In this document: piece after piece, positions 1 to 7,839 of the stretch
How positions within the stretch are numbered: position 1 is the stretch's first letter
Layout of the letters: each line of letters opens with the position of its first letter
NCBI GenBank assembly: GCA_021823905.1
Contig: JAKALX010000030.1
Span: forward strand, 1 to 16,117
Direction of reading: 5' to 3'
Source of the DNA: Chloroflexota bacterium
GTDB lineage: Bacteria; Chloroflexota; Dehalococcoidia; Tepidiformales; Tepidiformaceae
DNA length: 16,117 nt
The notes under the pieces: model-generated
What the model was told of the DNA's origin: nothing
The model's input: the letters and a program-made list of their open reading frames with translations, nothing else
Databases searched by the model: none
Made by a program: the position numbers and the translations under genes

Positions 1-514
1 GTCCCTGGTTCTCCAGAATGCCGTCGCCCACCAGTATCTCGGCGTGGCGAGCAGCTCCGGCCAGTTCTTCCGGCAGATCGGAACCGTGCTCGGGACGGCT
101 GTTTTTGGCACCATCCTCGCCACCACGTATCACAGCGCCTTTACGGACCAGCTCCCGTCCGCGGACCGGGCCGTGATGCCGCCCGCCGCCGTCAGCGCTT
201 TCGGCGACCCGACCCTGGCGCTCGACCCACTTGCGTTCGCACAGGTGAAAGCCGAGCTCAAGGCGAGCTCGCCCGCCGACGGTCAGCGGCTGCTCGACGA
301 CGCCATCGCCGCCCAGAAAGAGTCGGTGGCCATCGCTATCCGGCGCATCTTCCTGGCTGCGTTCCTGGTTGCGATCGTGACGCTGGGGCTGACGGTGTTC
401 ATGAAGGAGCTCCCGCTCCGCCGCGACTTCAAGATCCTCGAATCGGCTCCGGGTAAGTCGCCGCCGGAAGCGCTGGAGCTCGAGGCTGAGACGGCCCCGT
501 TCATCGGCCACTGA
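1..514 (+). CDS. DHA2-type MFS drug exporter, C-terminal part only
   Basis: The reading frame is already open at the window edge (codons from base 2), so the gene begins upstream. The visible part holds the last two membrane helices of a 14-helix drug:proton antiporter of the EmrB/QacA (DHA2) group. It starts with an LQNAV...GVASSSGQFFRQIG stretch followed by a glycine-rich helix (GTVLGTAVFGTILA), which is the signature of the penultimate helix region in this family. An extramembrane loop of about 60 residues rich in Ala, Pro and Asp follows. The last helix (about RRIFLAAFLVAIVTLGLTVF) leads into a short cytoplasmic tail beginning KELPLR. The substrate cannot be told from this fragment. It converges on the DAK2 gene, with 23 bases between the two stop codons and no clear terminator hairpin there. 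Confidence 0.85.
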   Translation, partial: SLVLQNAVAHQYLGVASSSGQFFRQIGTVLGTAVFGTILATTYHSAFTDQLPSADRAVMPPAAVSAFGDPTLALDPLAFAQVKAELKASSPADGQRLLDDAIAAQKESVAIAIRRIFLAAFLVAIVTLGLTVFMKELPLRRDFKILESAPGKSPPEALELEAETAPFIGH

Positions 515-537
515 CGCGGGCGTTCAGGCAAGAAGGT

Positions 538-2178
538 TCAGGATTCGACCGAGGCGATCAGCGGATACAGAGGCTGGCCGCCTACGATCGTCTCGATCTC
601 GACTCCCGGAAAAGCCGCGCTGACCATGCTGGAAACGCGTTCGAGTTCATCGCCGGTTGTCGCTGACCCTCCATAGACGGTCACAAGCGCCGCCGACGCG
701 GCTCCGGCTTCGCGCAGGCCGGCGAGCAGCGCGTCGCGGAGCGAGGGGCCCGTCGCGGCAAGGCGCGCGTCGACGAGCGCGATTGCGTCGCCCTTCCGTA
801 CGTGGATGCCGGCAATCGTGCGGTCAGCCGCAGCGGTCGTGACTTCGACGGTCTTGATGGCCGTCGCGGCCGCGTTCATGGCTTTCAGGTTCTCAGAGAC
901 TGTCGCGTCGGGGTCGAATGCAAGGGCTGCCGCTACGCCTTGCGGCAGCGTTTCGGTGGGCACCACATGAAGGCTGCAGCGTGTGAGGGTGGCCGCCTGG
1001 CGGGCGGCGAGGACCACGTTCTTGTGGTTCGCAAGCACGATGACGTCCGGGATTCGCAATACGTCGGCTGCCGTCGCAATCTCGCCGGCGGGCGGTTTGA
1101 CCACTTCGCCGAGGTCGCTCACTTCCATCCCCAGGCCGCGGAACACCTCGTCGAAGCCGTCGCCACGGCTGAGAGCAACGACGGCGAGGCGGCGGCCGGC
1201 GCCGCTTCCGGTCTCCTGGTAGCGGCGGTTTTGCGCGTCCATGTTCTCGACTTTGACGCGGGAAACACGGCCAAACAGCCGAACGCCGTCCAGCAGCGCG
1301 TCGGGCTGGTCGGTATGAACGTGCACGTGCATCGCCTGCTCGTCGCCGACGACGAGCACCGAGCTGTTGGCGCCCGCTGACGCCAGCGAGCGGATCCGTT
1401 CGACCGGGAGCCCGTCCCCGGCGGTTGGCTCGATAACAAATTCGGTGCAGAAGCCGAGGGCGTCGTGGTGATCAAACGCCGCCAGGCTGGCGATGGTCAG
1501 CGAAGGCATGACCGGAGCGGGTGGAGTGGCGCCCGTGATTGCCGCGAGCAGACCGCGGAGGATGACGCAGACGCCTTCGCCGCCGGCGTCAGGCACCCCT
1601 GCCTCGCGCAGAGCGGGCAACTGGTCGATTGTCGCCGCCTCGGCGTCCTGGGCGGCGCGAATCGCTTCGGCCAGCGTGGAAGTGCAGGGCGCGGTGGCTC
1701 CAGCGCCCTGAAGAGTGCTAGCGTGGGACGCCGCCGCTTCGGCCGCGCAACGCAAAACGGTGAGCATGGTTCCCTCATGGGGATCTGTCATCGCGGCATA
1801 GGCGGCGATCGACGCTTCTCGCAATCCGGCGGCCAGCGCCGAGGCGTCGAACCCCCGCGGAGCGTCGGCGCCGCGCGCGAATCCGCGGAGCGCCTGCGAG
1901 AGAATCACGCCGGAGTTGCCGCGTGCGCCGTAGAGCGCCCCACGCGAAAGTGTTTGAAGGACGGCGGCGACGTCCGGCACCCCTTCGAGCAGCGCGGTTT
2001 GTTCGACCGCGGCACGCAGCGTAGCCGACATGTTCGAGCCGGTGTCGCCATCTGGAACCGGGTAGACGTTGATTGCGTCGATGCTGGGTGCGAGCTCACG
2101 CAAGTGCTGGGAGGCCGCCGCGAACGCCGCGCGAAGCTCGGGACCATCGAGGAGGCCGGGCGAAGACGAACGGGTCAA
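538..2178 (-). CDS. DAK2-domain protein, FakA/YloV-like fatty acid kinase subunit
   Basis: About 546 residues, close to the usual FakA/YloV length. The N-terminal DAK2 (dihydroxyacetone-kinase-like) nucleotide domain shows NVYPVPDGDTGSNM at about 37-50, GARGNSGVILSQ at 84-95 and DPHEGTMLTV at 132-141, the Mg-ATP binding loops. A middle region has CTEFVIEP and VHVHTDQPD, and the C terminus ends with the FakA-like GGQPLYPLI. In Firmicutes FakA phosphorylates fatty acids presented by FakB (DegV family); no FakB gene lies in this window, so the exact role is inference. I chose the TTG at 2178 because AGGAG lies 11 bases upstream and the family N terminus begins near there. An ATG at 2232 would add 18 residues with no family counterpart. 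Close linkage to rpmB is common in bacteria, but here the pair is head to head. Confidence 0.88.
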   Translation of the reverse strand: MTRSSSPGLLDGPELRAAFAAASQHLRELAPSIDAINVYPVPDGDTGSNMSATLRAAVEQTALLEGVPDVAAVLQTLSRGALYGARGNSGVILSQALRGFARGADAPRGFDASALAAGLREASIAAYAAMTDPHEGTMLTVLRCAAEAAASHASTLQGAGATAPCTSTLAEAIRAAQDAEAATIDQLPALREAGVPDAGGEGVCVILRGLLAAITGATPPAPVMPSLTIASLAAFDHHDALGFCTEFVIEPTAGDGLPVERIRSLASAGANSSVLVVGDEQAMHVHVHTDQPDALLDGVRLFGRVSRVKVENMDAQNRRYQETGSGAGRRLAVVALSRGDGFDEVFRGLGMEVSDLGEVVKPPAGEIATAADVLRIPDVIVLANHKNVVLAARQAATLTRCSLHVVPTETLPQGVAAALAFDPDATVSENLKAMNAAATAIKTVEVTTAAADRTIAGIHVRKGDAIALVDARLAATGPSLRDALLAGLREAGAASAALVTVYGGSATTGDELERVSSMVSAAFPGVEIETIVGGQPLYPLIASVES

Positions 2179-2202
2179 GCTGGCTGGGTCTCCTGGGAGC
2201 GT

Positions 2203-2232
2203 CTGGCCGTTACAGCAGGCCCGTGCTAGCAT
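2203..2232 (+). promoter_or_regulatory. candidate promoter for rpmB
   Basis: An extended -10-like TGCTAGCAT ends at 2232, about 36 bases before the rpmB start, with a poor -35 match (CTGGCC, 2203-2208) 18 bases upstream of TAGCAT. The match is weak outside the TG-extended -10 element, so this is a candidate only. Confidence 0.3.
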
Positions 2233-2267
2233 CGAACTCGATTCTCTCAGATAAGGGACCAATACGC

Positions 2268-2480
2268 ATGGCAAGTGGCGCCTGCGACGTTTGCGGCAAG
2301 ACCACCATGTTTGGGCGGCACATCCGTCACACACACGGTGGGCGCTGGGAACGCAAAGCAACGAAGAAAAGCCGGACGTTCAAGCCGAACGTCAGCAAGC
2401 AGCGCATTTTTGTGGCTGGCGACTGGTATCGCCTGAACATTTGCACTCGCTGCCTCAGGACGCTGGCGAAAGCCGAATAG
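2268..2480 (+). CDS. rpmB: 50S ribosomal protein L28, zinc-ribbon form
   Basis: A 70-residue protein beginning MASGACDVCGKTTMFG, matching the L28 N terminus, with the conserved basic stretch around residues 30-40 and NICTRCLRTL near the C terminus. Two CxxC pairs (Cys6/Cys9 and Cys59/Cys62) mark the C+ (zinc-binding) type of L28, so the cell may also keep a zinc-free paralogue, as some bacteria do; none is in this window. The start ATG at 2268 has AAGGGA about nine bases upstream. The open frame reaches further upstream, but the extra residues have no L28 counterpart. The protein is a structural part of the large ribosomal subunit. The gene is monocistronic here: FakA-like upstream is divergent and the MFS gene downstream is convergent. 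Confidence 0.96.
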   Translation: MASGACDVCGKTTMFGRHIRHTHGGRWERKATKKSRTFKPNVSKQRIFVAGDWYRLNICTRCLRTLAKAE

Positions 2481-2503
2481 CGTTCGCCGCTACGATTCGC
2501 CGG

Positions 2504-2528
2504 GCCGGGCCGCCAGGTGGCGCCCGGC
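2504..2528 (+). terminator. GC-rich hairpin after rpmB
   Basis: GCCGGG (2504-2509) pairs with CCCGGC (2523-2528), with an inner CGCC/GGCG helix, one bulged C and an AGGT loop. It lies 24 bases past the rpmB stop and just before the convergent MFS stop. No U-tract follows on either strand (TCCTTCGCG on plus), so termination by this hairpin alone is uncertain. Confidence 0.4.
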
Positions 2529-2552
2529 TCCTTCGCGTGCTCTTGCCGTGGG

Positions 2553-3806
2553 TTACCCCGATGAAGGGGACGGCTGGCCGAGCGCCTCGCGACGGGTTCG
2601 CCAGGCGAGGCCGGACACCGGCAGCGCGGTAAGACAGATGACGATCCCGGCGAGCCAGAACGCCGGCCGCACGCCGACGGCATAGATCAGCGGGCCGACG
2701 AAAGCGAAGCCGGCCAATCCGGCGATCGCGGCTGTCATCGACGCCAGGCTCATCACACGGCCGCGGAACTCGTCCGGCGTCTCGCGCTGGAGGTAGCTGG
2801 CGAACGCGACCTGAAAGGCAACGAGGCCGACGCCCATGAGCGCCATCGCCGCGATTGCCGTGGCCATTGCCGCAGCGGCGCCGAGGAGAACCGTCGAGGC
2901 GCCGGTCAGGAGTGTGGCGGCTATGCCGGCCGGGATGAGGCGCAGGCGCGATCCGAGCGCCGTGAAGACGAGCGCGAGCCCCAGAGCGCCGACGCCCTCG
3001 GCCGCAAGCAGAATACCGTAGCGGCTCTCGGGAACTCCGAGCTCATCTTTAACCAGGGGCAGGGTTCCGGCGTTGACGATTGGCGCAACCAGCATCACGA
3101 CGCCGATGGTGGCGACGACGGTTCGCACGCCCCGGTTGTCGCGGGCGAACCGGAGCCCATCCAGGGAAGCAGCGAAGGCGGAAACCTGATTCTGCCCCGC
3201 GCGAATCGGAACCCGGGGAACGCCCGTGACAAGGAGCGCAGAGGCGCCGAAGGTGGCTGCGTCGGCGGCGAGGGTGAGTTCGAGCCCTCCCGTGCTCATC
3301 AAGCCGCTGGCCGCCGCCGGGCCGGCAATCATCGCGAGGCGCGTCGCCGTCTGGATCAGGCTGTTCGCTCGAGCCAACTGCTCGTCGCCGGCGATCGACG
3401 CTCGCAGCGCGGCCGCGGCCGGCCGCCGGAAGGTGGCGAGGACGGCGAGCGTCAGCACCGCGGCATAGGTGCCTTCCAGGCGAAAACCGGCGGCCGCGGC
3501 GGCGGTGGCAACTACCAGCACGAGCCCGCTGATGACGTCCATGGCGACGAGGATCGTTCGACGGTCGCGGCGATCAGCGATCGCCCCCGCAAACGGCGCG
3601 ACCAGAACCGTTGGGATCAGCGCGAGCGCGAGGAGGACACTGACAGCAGCCGTCGATCCGGTTTCGCGGAAGACAGCGATCGACGCGGCTGTGTTCAGCG
3701 CCCAGTCCCCGGTCACGGAGATCCCGTCAGAGATGATGATTCGCCCGAGTCCGCGGCGTCGTTGCTCGTTGCTGGTTGCCGCCGGTACCCGCCCACGATC
3801 TGCCAT
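2553..3806 (-). CDS. MFS transporter, EntS/MFS_3-like exporter
   Basis: A 417-residue, very hydrophobic protein of about 12 membrane helices, the usual size of the MFS_3 (EntS/NreB-like) exporters. The family motif A is clear at about 74-86 (GAIADRRDRRTIL) between helices 2 and 3. A second-half motif-like segment reads RGRVMSLASM. The N terminus SDGISVTGDWALNTAASIAVFRETGS resembles the SxxxSxxGDxxxxxA...V...TGS pattern of this group. I chose the ATG at 3806 because GAGGAGAG lies seven bases upstream; the longer open frame would add 35 arginine-rich residues with no family likeness. Members export siderophores, drugs or metals, and nothing in the context picks one. It is divergent from the hemerythrin-like gene across a 133-base intergenic region and converges on rpmB. 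Confidence 0.88.
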   Translation of the reverse strand: MADRGRVPAATSNEQRRRGLGRIIISDGISVTGDWALNTAASIAVFRETGSTAAVSVLLALALIPTVLVAPFAGAIADRRDRRTILVAMDVISGLVLVVATAAAAAGFRLEGTYAAVLTLAVLATFRRPAAAALRASIAGDEQLARANSLIQTATRLAMIAGPAAASGLMSTGGLELTLAADAATFGASALLVTGVPRVPIRAGQNQVSAFAASLDGLRFARDNRGVRTVVATIGVVMLVAPIVNAGTLPLVKDELGVPESRYGILLAAEGVGALGLALVFTALGSRLRLIPAGIAATLLTGASTVLLGAAAAMATAIAAMALMGVGLVAFQVAFASYLQRETPDEFRGRVMSLASMTAAIAGLAGFAFVGPLIYAVGVRPAFWLAGIVICLTALPVSGLAWRTRREALGQPSPSSG

Positions 3807-3885
3807 GCGTCGTCTCTCCTCAGCGTGGCTCCGCCTACTGTTGGCGTGCAGCATACGACGAACTCTTCCAGCGGCCACTCCTCTC

Positions 3886-3906
3886 CGGGCAGCAGGGAAC
3901 TGCCCG
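3886..3906. promoter_or_regulatory. 7+7 bp inverted repeat between divergent genes
   Basis: CGGGCAG (3886-3892) and CTGCCCG (3900-3906) form a perfect dyad with a 7-base centre. It sits between the divergent MFS (start 3806) and hemerythrin-like (start 3940) genes, a normal place for an operator. Chance occurrence in GC-rich DNA is possible. Confidence 0.3.
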
Positions 3907-3939
3907 AACACGGGTGCGAAAATCGGGTAGGCTACGGCC

Positions 3940-4470
3940 GTGATCGAAGACGGAGCCCAGCCGGACCGCGTGATCGGGCCGTTCCGGAGCAGTCGGGAGG
4001 GCCTCCACGCGCGCGTGCGGTTGCTGCAGACCGCGGCGACGGTGCTGACGGCCGATCCAGACGTTGCGTTCGCCGCGCTCGACCAGGCCGTCGCCTATCT
4101 TCGTAACGAGTTCCTGCCACAGTCGCAGGCCGAGGAGTTCGTCCTCTTTCCGGCCGTGGACGGCGTGATGGGCAGCCTGGGTGCGACCAACGTGATGCGG
4201 GCGCAGCACGCCGGGCTCGCGGCCATGGCTGGCGACTTCGAGCGCGTGGTGGCCGCGGCACGGCAGGACGGTGACCTCGCTGCCTACGAGAAGTACCTGC
4301 TGCCGCTCACCCACGGCCTCTATGCCGCGATCCGGAGCCATCTCGAGGCGGAAGACAGCGATTACCTGTCCCTGCTCGACGACCACCTGAGCGAGTCGCA
4401 GGTCGACGTCATCGTGAAGAACATGGCGCGCGTCTCAGAGGCGCGAGCCAGCGCGAACCGGCATCAATGA
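3940..4470 (+). CDS. hemerythrin HHE domain-like protein
   Basis: A 176-residue, helical, soluble protein. The helical-bundle pattern of HHE cation-binding proteins is visible: His23 in the first helix, SQAEEFVLFPAV (Glu65/Glu66) in the second, AQHAGL (His90) in the third, and IRSHLEAEDSDYL (His134, Glu138) in the fourth. Such proteins bind a non-haem di-iron centre and act in oxygen or nitric-oxide sensing, scavenging or iron handling. The usual His before the acidic EE motif (LxPH) is Gln61 here. The GTG at 3940 is the only usable start, because a TAG lies in frame at 3928; the ribosome site is poor. It is divergent from the MFS exporter and probably transcribed alone. Confidence 0.72.
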   Translation: MIEDGAQPDRVIGPFRSSREGLHARVRLLQTAATVLTADPDVAFAALDQAVAYLRNEFLPQSQAEEFVLFPAVDGVMGSLGATNVMRAQHAGLAAMAGDFERVVAAARQDGDLAAYEKYLLPLTHGLYAAIRSHLEAEDSDYLSLLDDHLSESQVDVIVKNMARVSEARASANRHQ

Positions 4471-4531
4471 ACGAGAGCAAGCGTGGCGCCCGCGGCCGGT
4501 AAGCCCTGGCGGGACGAGATTCGGCGGCGAG

Positions 4532-4927
4532 TTAGCGCTGAACGAGCTGGGTCAGGACGCCACCGGTTACCGAGGGGTGGATGAAGACCTGGCCGGTGAC
4601 GGGGTTGCCGGGACCCGGGTCACCTACAAGCCGGATGCCCTTCGCGCGCAGGTCCACGAGCGTCTTGTCGAGATCATCGACGCGCATGGCGACGAGGTGC
4701 ACGCCTTCGCCCATCTCGGCCAGACGCTTTGCGATGGGGCCCTGGTCCGAGGTCGCGGTGACGAGCTCCAGGTAGGAGCTGTCGAATCGGAAAAAGGCCA
4801 TCGCCATGCCTGCGGCGGGCGCCTCCGAGCGGTCGGATACCTTCGCTCCGTAGATCGATTCATAGCGGCCGACGGCGCCGTCGAGGTCCTTGACGGCGAT
4901 TACGACGTGGTCAACTCCGAGGAACAC
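4532..4927 (-). CDS. VOC-family protein, methylmalonyl-CoA epimerase-like fold
   Basis: A 131-residue protein with the two beta-alpha-beta-beta-beta modules of the vicinal oxygen chelate superfamily. It begins VDHVVIAVKDLDGAVGRYESIYG, the classical first module. The second module contains GEGVHLVAMRVDDLDKTL and ends HPSVTGGVLTQLVQR. Metal-site positions by analogy with methylmalonyl-CoA epimerase and glyoxalase are His7, Glu54, His77 and position 127. The last is Gln instead of the usual Glu, so metal binding or activity may differ. The start is a GTG at 4927 with GGAG seven bases upstream. The epimerase interconverts (R)- and (S)-methylmalonyl-CoA, but no mutase gene is nearby, so the substrate is open; another VOC enzyme is equally possible. 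Confidence 0.8.
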   Translation of the reverse strand: MFLGVDHVVIAVKDLDGAVGRYESIYGAKVSDRSEAPAAGMAMAFFRFDSSYLELVTATSDQGPIAKRLAEMGEGVHLVAMRVDDLDKTLVDLRAKGIRLVGDPGPGNPVTGQVFIHPSVTGGVLTQLVQR

Positions 4928-5035
4928 GGCAAGTCTCCAGGGATCGAGAATGCTCGAAGCCTACGCGCCGCGCAGATGGCCGACAAACGGGTGCAGGGGA
5001 CAACGCCGCCACGTTCATGCGAGACTGGCGCCGCG

Positions 5036-6236
5036 ATGGGAGAGGAAACCTGCGACCGGAGGATCGAGGGCGAAACCGATCCGCGTTTCGCGCGCGTGCG
5101 GACCGAGTTCGAGCGCAACTTCACCGAACGGGGAGACGTCGGGGCTGCGGTAGCCGTTACGTTGGATGGCGAGCCCGTGGTCGACCTCTGGGGTGGCTGG
5201 CTCGACGAGGCGCACACCCGGCCATGGACGCGGGACGCGATCGTGAATGTCTGGTCCGTCGGCAAAGCCGTGTCAGCGATCTGCCTGCTGCGTCTGGCCG
5301 AAGCCGGGCTCATCGACCTGAACGCGCCCGTTGCGAGCCACTGGCCGGAGTTCGCGCAGGCCGGCAAGGAACGCATCCCGGTGCGGATGCTGCTCTCGCA
5401 CCAGGCCGGCCTGCCTGCGATTCGCGAGCCGCTGGCGGCCCGGTCTCAACCTCCTCGACTGGAATGGCATGGTGTTCGCGCTGGCGGCCCAGGAGCCCTG
5501 GTGGGAACCGGGAACACAATTCGGCTACCACACCAACACGTTCGGGTTTCTCGTTGGCGAACTGGTGCGGCGGATCGACGGGCGCTCGATCGGAACGTAC
5601 CTGCGCGAGGAGATCGCCGAGCCGTCGGGGATCGACTTTCTGATCGGATTCGGCGCCGAGCACGACAACCGCGTGGCGGACTGGATTCCGTACGTCGCGC
5701 CCGAGGGCGAGGAGGCGCAGCGCCCCTGGCTGGAACTGGATGCCGCCACCCTGGAAGGGGTTGAGCTGGCGCGCGTCCTTGCCTACCGCAACCCACCGCC
5801 GCTTCCTGACGGCGGCGTGAACACGCGAACCTGGCGCGCGGCCGAGTTTCCCTCAACGAATCCTCACAGCAACGCGCGGGCGATCGCCAGGCTGTTTGGG
5901 CTGCTGGTCGCGTCTCCGGCTGGTGACGCCCGCTACCCGCTGGGGCCGGAAGTGGTTCGCCGGGCACGCCAGGCCGAATCGGACGGGACGGATGCGATCC
6001 TCGGCCGTCCGAACCGCTTCGGCCTCGGCTTTCAGCTCAGCATTCCCGGCGTCCGTCCCCTGGGCCCGAGCCCGAACGCGTTCGGGCACTACGGAAACGG
6101 CGGCATTCTTGGCTTCGCCGACCCCGACGCGCGCGTTGGCTTCGGTTTCGTCTGCAACCGGGCCGGCCGCTCCTGGCGGGATCCGCGCAACATTGCCCTT
6201 GTCGACGCGGTCTATGAGAGCCTGCGCGCCGGTTGA
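5036..6236 (+). pseudogene. EstB-like serine hydrolase (beta-lactamase fold), one frameshift
   Basis: Two frames together encode one complete class-C beta-lactamase-like esterase. The first frame runs from the ATG at 5036 to about 5438 and carries DPRF...GAAVAVTLDGEPVVDLWGG and the SxxK nucleophile motif SVGK (Ser74, Lys77). The second frame continues with NLLDWNGMVFALAAQEP and GYHTNTFG (Tyr164) and ends with the GHYGNGG motif and GFADPD. Dropping one C from the CCC run at 5439-5441 joins them smoothly (EPLAAGLNLLDW) into a protein of about 399 residues, the normal family length. Both halves look well conserved, so this may be a base-call or assembly indel rather than a dead gene. The family hydrolyses esters and sometimes beta-lactams. 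It is divergent from the VOC gene and its stop is four bases from that of the LuxR gene. Confidence 0.85.
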
Positions 6237-6240
6237 CGCC

Positions 6241-7782
6241 CTACAGGATTCCGCGGCGTTTCGCCTCGTTGACTGCGGCGATCCGCCCCGAAGCGCCCAG
6301 CTTGTCGTATACGCGGTGGGCGAGCGTCTGGACGGTTTGCCAGGTCACGCCGAGCTCGCCTGCTGCCTGCTTGTAGGTGGCTCCCGCCGCCAGCTGCTGG
6401 AGGACGTCCCGCTCACGGCGCGTGAGCCGGTTTCGCCAGCGATCGCGCCCCGTCAACGTGAGCGCCCGGGTCACGGTGTATGCGGCATACGCGGGGTCGA
6501 TGGCGAGCTCGCGGAATTCGGCGATGGCCTGCTTTCGGAGCTCTCGCCAGTGGTGTTCCGGGAGGCGCAGATCGGCTGAACAACAAAGCTCGGCCAATTG
6601 CAGGCGGCTGGTCGCGAGCTCGGTTGCGTATCCGTTCGCGGCAGACCACTCGACGGCGGCTTCGAGCGACCGTCGCCCCCGCCGGAGGTCGCCGGAACGG
6701 ACCGCGAGCAATCCCTCGATCCGGTCGCGGGAAACAGGCCACTCCACGCTCGATCGCACCTCCACGGGGAGGCCCGTGAGCCGATCCAGGGCCGACGTCG
6801 CTTCGGCCTGGGAGCCGACGGCGGCTACCGCCTCGCCCGCGGCGAGCGCCAGGCCGAGCGTGTTCAACATCGGATTCGACGGCTGAGCACAACTGGGGAC
6901 CAGGGCGTCCGTGTGGAGCAGGCTTTCGGCTACCCACCGGTAGGCTGCGACGCTTCCGACGTCGGCGGCGCCGAGACGAGCCCGCTGGTTCTCGATCCGA
7001 TCGATGCTCAACGACGCGAGCTGACTGTCGCGGCGGACGAGCGCGTCCCGAAGCCGCAGGAGCTCATGCCGCCAGCCCGCCATCGCGTTGCGTGACCGCC
7101 GTGTCGCCGCGTCCCAGGCGGGCAGGCTGGCGCCGCGCACGAGTTGCTCCCAGGCTTCGAATGTGTCGGCATCCTGGGCTCGCCAGCGGTTCTCGCGCTC
7201 GGCTGACTCCAGGCGCAGCGAGCGTATCCACGGCCTCACCTCCGAGCGGGAACGCGTGGCGGCGAAGTACGGGATCAGCCACGAGAGGAGGAAGAGGCGT
7301 TCGTGCCACAGTTTGAGTGCCGCAAGCTCCGCCAGGAGGCCGTCGACCTCGGCCTGGGCGACTGCTTCGAGCGTCTGCCACCGCACGCTGAGGCGGAACG
7401 CCCGGTACTTCGCCCGCGCGATAGCGGATTGGCAGGCCGGGAGGAGCAGATCGCCCTCCTTCCCCAGCCGCGCGGCCCATTCGGTGTCGCCAGTGGCGAC
7501 GAGCGTAGACGCCTTGATGCCCAGCAGCAGCAGTCGGCTGTCGGGTGAGGCGACCGCGAAGGACAGGCCATGGTCGATCTCGCCGAGCACGTCGTCGTAA
7601 CGGCCGACGGATTCGAGCAGGTGACCCATGAGCTGGACCATCGAGGCAAGGCCGAGCCCGTCGCGGTCGGCATAGGCTGACTTGAGGCCGTCTTCGATGA
7701 TCCGGTCCCACTCCGCCGGCGAGGTCTTCTCGAAGCCGACCATGCGGCGGCGGGCGGCCGAAACGTAAGCATCGAGGTCCAT
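6241..7782 (-). CDS. LuxR-type transcriptional regulator with helical repeat N-terminal region
   Basis: A 513-residue protein. The last 65 residues or so form a LuxR/GerE helix-turn-helix: LTRRERDVLQQLAAGATYKQAAGELGV, then WQTVQTLAHRVYDKLGA. The remaining 440 or so residues are Ala/Leu/Arg/Glu-rich and predicted helical, like the TPR-like region of MalT/LAL regulators. I see no Walker A P-loop and no response-regulator receiver, GAF or PAS domain, so the gene looks like an LAL regulator lacking its STAND ATPase part. The ATG at 7782 has GGGAGG upstream, inside a 12-base palindrome. It is divergent from the small unknown gene at 7881. Its own promoter region holds two more dyads, suggesting autoregulation (inference). 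The inducer and targets are unknown. Confidence 0.85.
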   Translation of the reverse strand: MDLDAYVSAARRRMVGFEKTSPAEWDRIIEDGLKSAYADRDGLGLASMVQLMGHLLESVGRYDDVLGEIDHGLSFAVASPDSRLLLLGIKASTLVATGDTEWAARLGKEGDLLLPACQSAIARAKYRAFRLSVRWQTLEAVAQAEVDGLLAELAALKLWHERLFLLSWLIPYFAATRSRSEVRPWIRSLRLESAERENRWRAQDADTFEAWEQLVRGASLPAWDAATRRSRNAMAGWRHELLRLRDALVRRDSQLASLSIDRIENQRARLGAADVGSVAAYRWVAESLLHTDALVPSCAQPSNPMLNTLGLALAAGEAVAAVGSQAEATSALDRLTGLPVEVRSSVEWPVSRDRIEGLLAVRSGDLRRGRRSLEAAVEWSAANGYATELATSRLQLAELCCSADLRLPEHHWRELRKQAIAEFRELAIDPAYAAYTVTRALTLTGRDRWRNRLTRRERDVLQQLAAGATYKQAAGELGVTWQTVQTLAHRVYDKLGASGRIAAVNEAKRRGIL

Positions 7783-7784
7783 TG

Positions 7785-7796
7785 GGGAGGCCTCCC
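7785..7796. promoter_or_regulatory. 12-bp perfect palindrome over the LuxR ribosome site
   Basis: GGGAGGCCTCCC is a perfect palindrome starting three bases upstream of the LuxR-gene ATG. On the leftward strand it supplies the GGGAGG ribosome-binding sequence. It could act as a DNA operator, or mask the ribosome site by pairing between transcripts. Confidence 0.35.
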
Positions 7797-7801
7797 GATG
7801 A

Positions 7802-7827
7802 TGTACGCAGACTGTACACCGATCGGT
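7802..7827. promoter_or_regulatory. compound dyads between LuxR gene and unknown gene
   Basis: TGTAC (7802-7806) and GTACA (7814-7818) form a perfect inverted repeat with a 7-base centre. Immediately next, sharing one base, ACCGATCGGT (7818-7827) is a perfect 10-base palindrome. The first covers the candidate LuxR-gene -10 and start point, and the second fills the spacer of the same promoter. This arrangement suits repression or autoregulation. Confidence 0.45.
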
Positions 7828-7839
7828 GACGTGTGCGAA
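7811..7839 (-). promoter_or_regulatory. candidate promoter for the LuxR-type gene
   Basis: Read leftward, TTCGCA (7834-7839) is followed after 17 bases by TACAGT (7811-7816); each hexamer matches four of six consensus bases. The predicted start point near 7804 would leave a leader of about 20 bases before the ATG at 7782. Confidence 0.4.

Noticed and set aside
1465..2229. A 254-residue rightward open frame
   Set aside because: It lies opposite the DAK2 coding region and has arginine/glycine-rich composition; no start signal or family likeness.
4944..4957. TCGAG-AATG-CTCGA dyad between the VOC and esterase genes
   Set aside because: The five-base arms are short and common in GC-rich DNA, with no promoter nearby to support an operator role.
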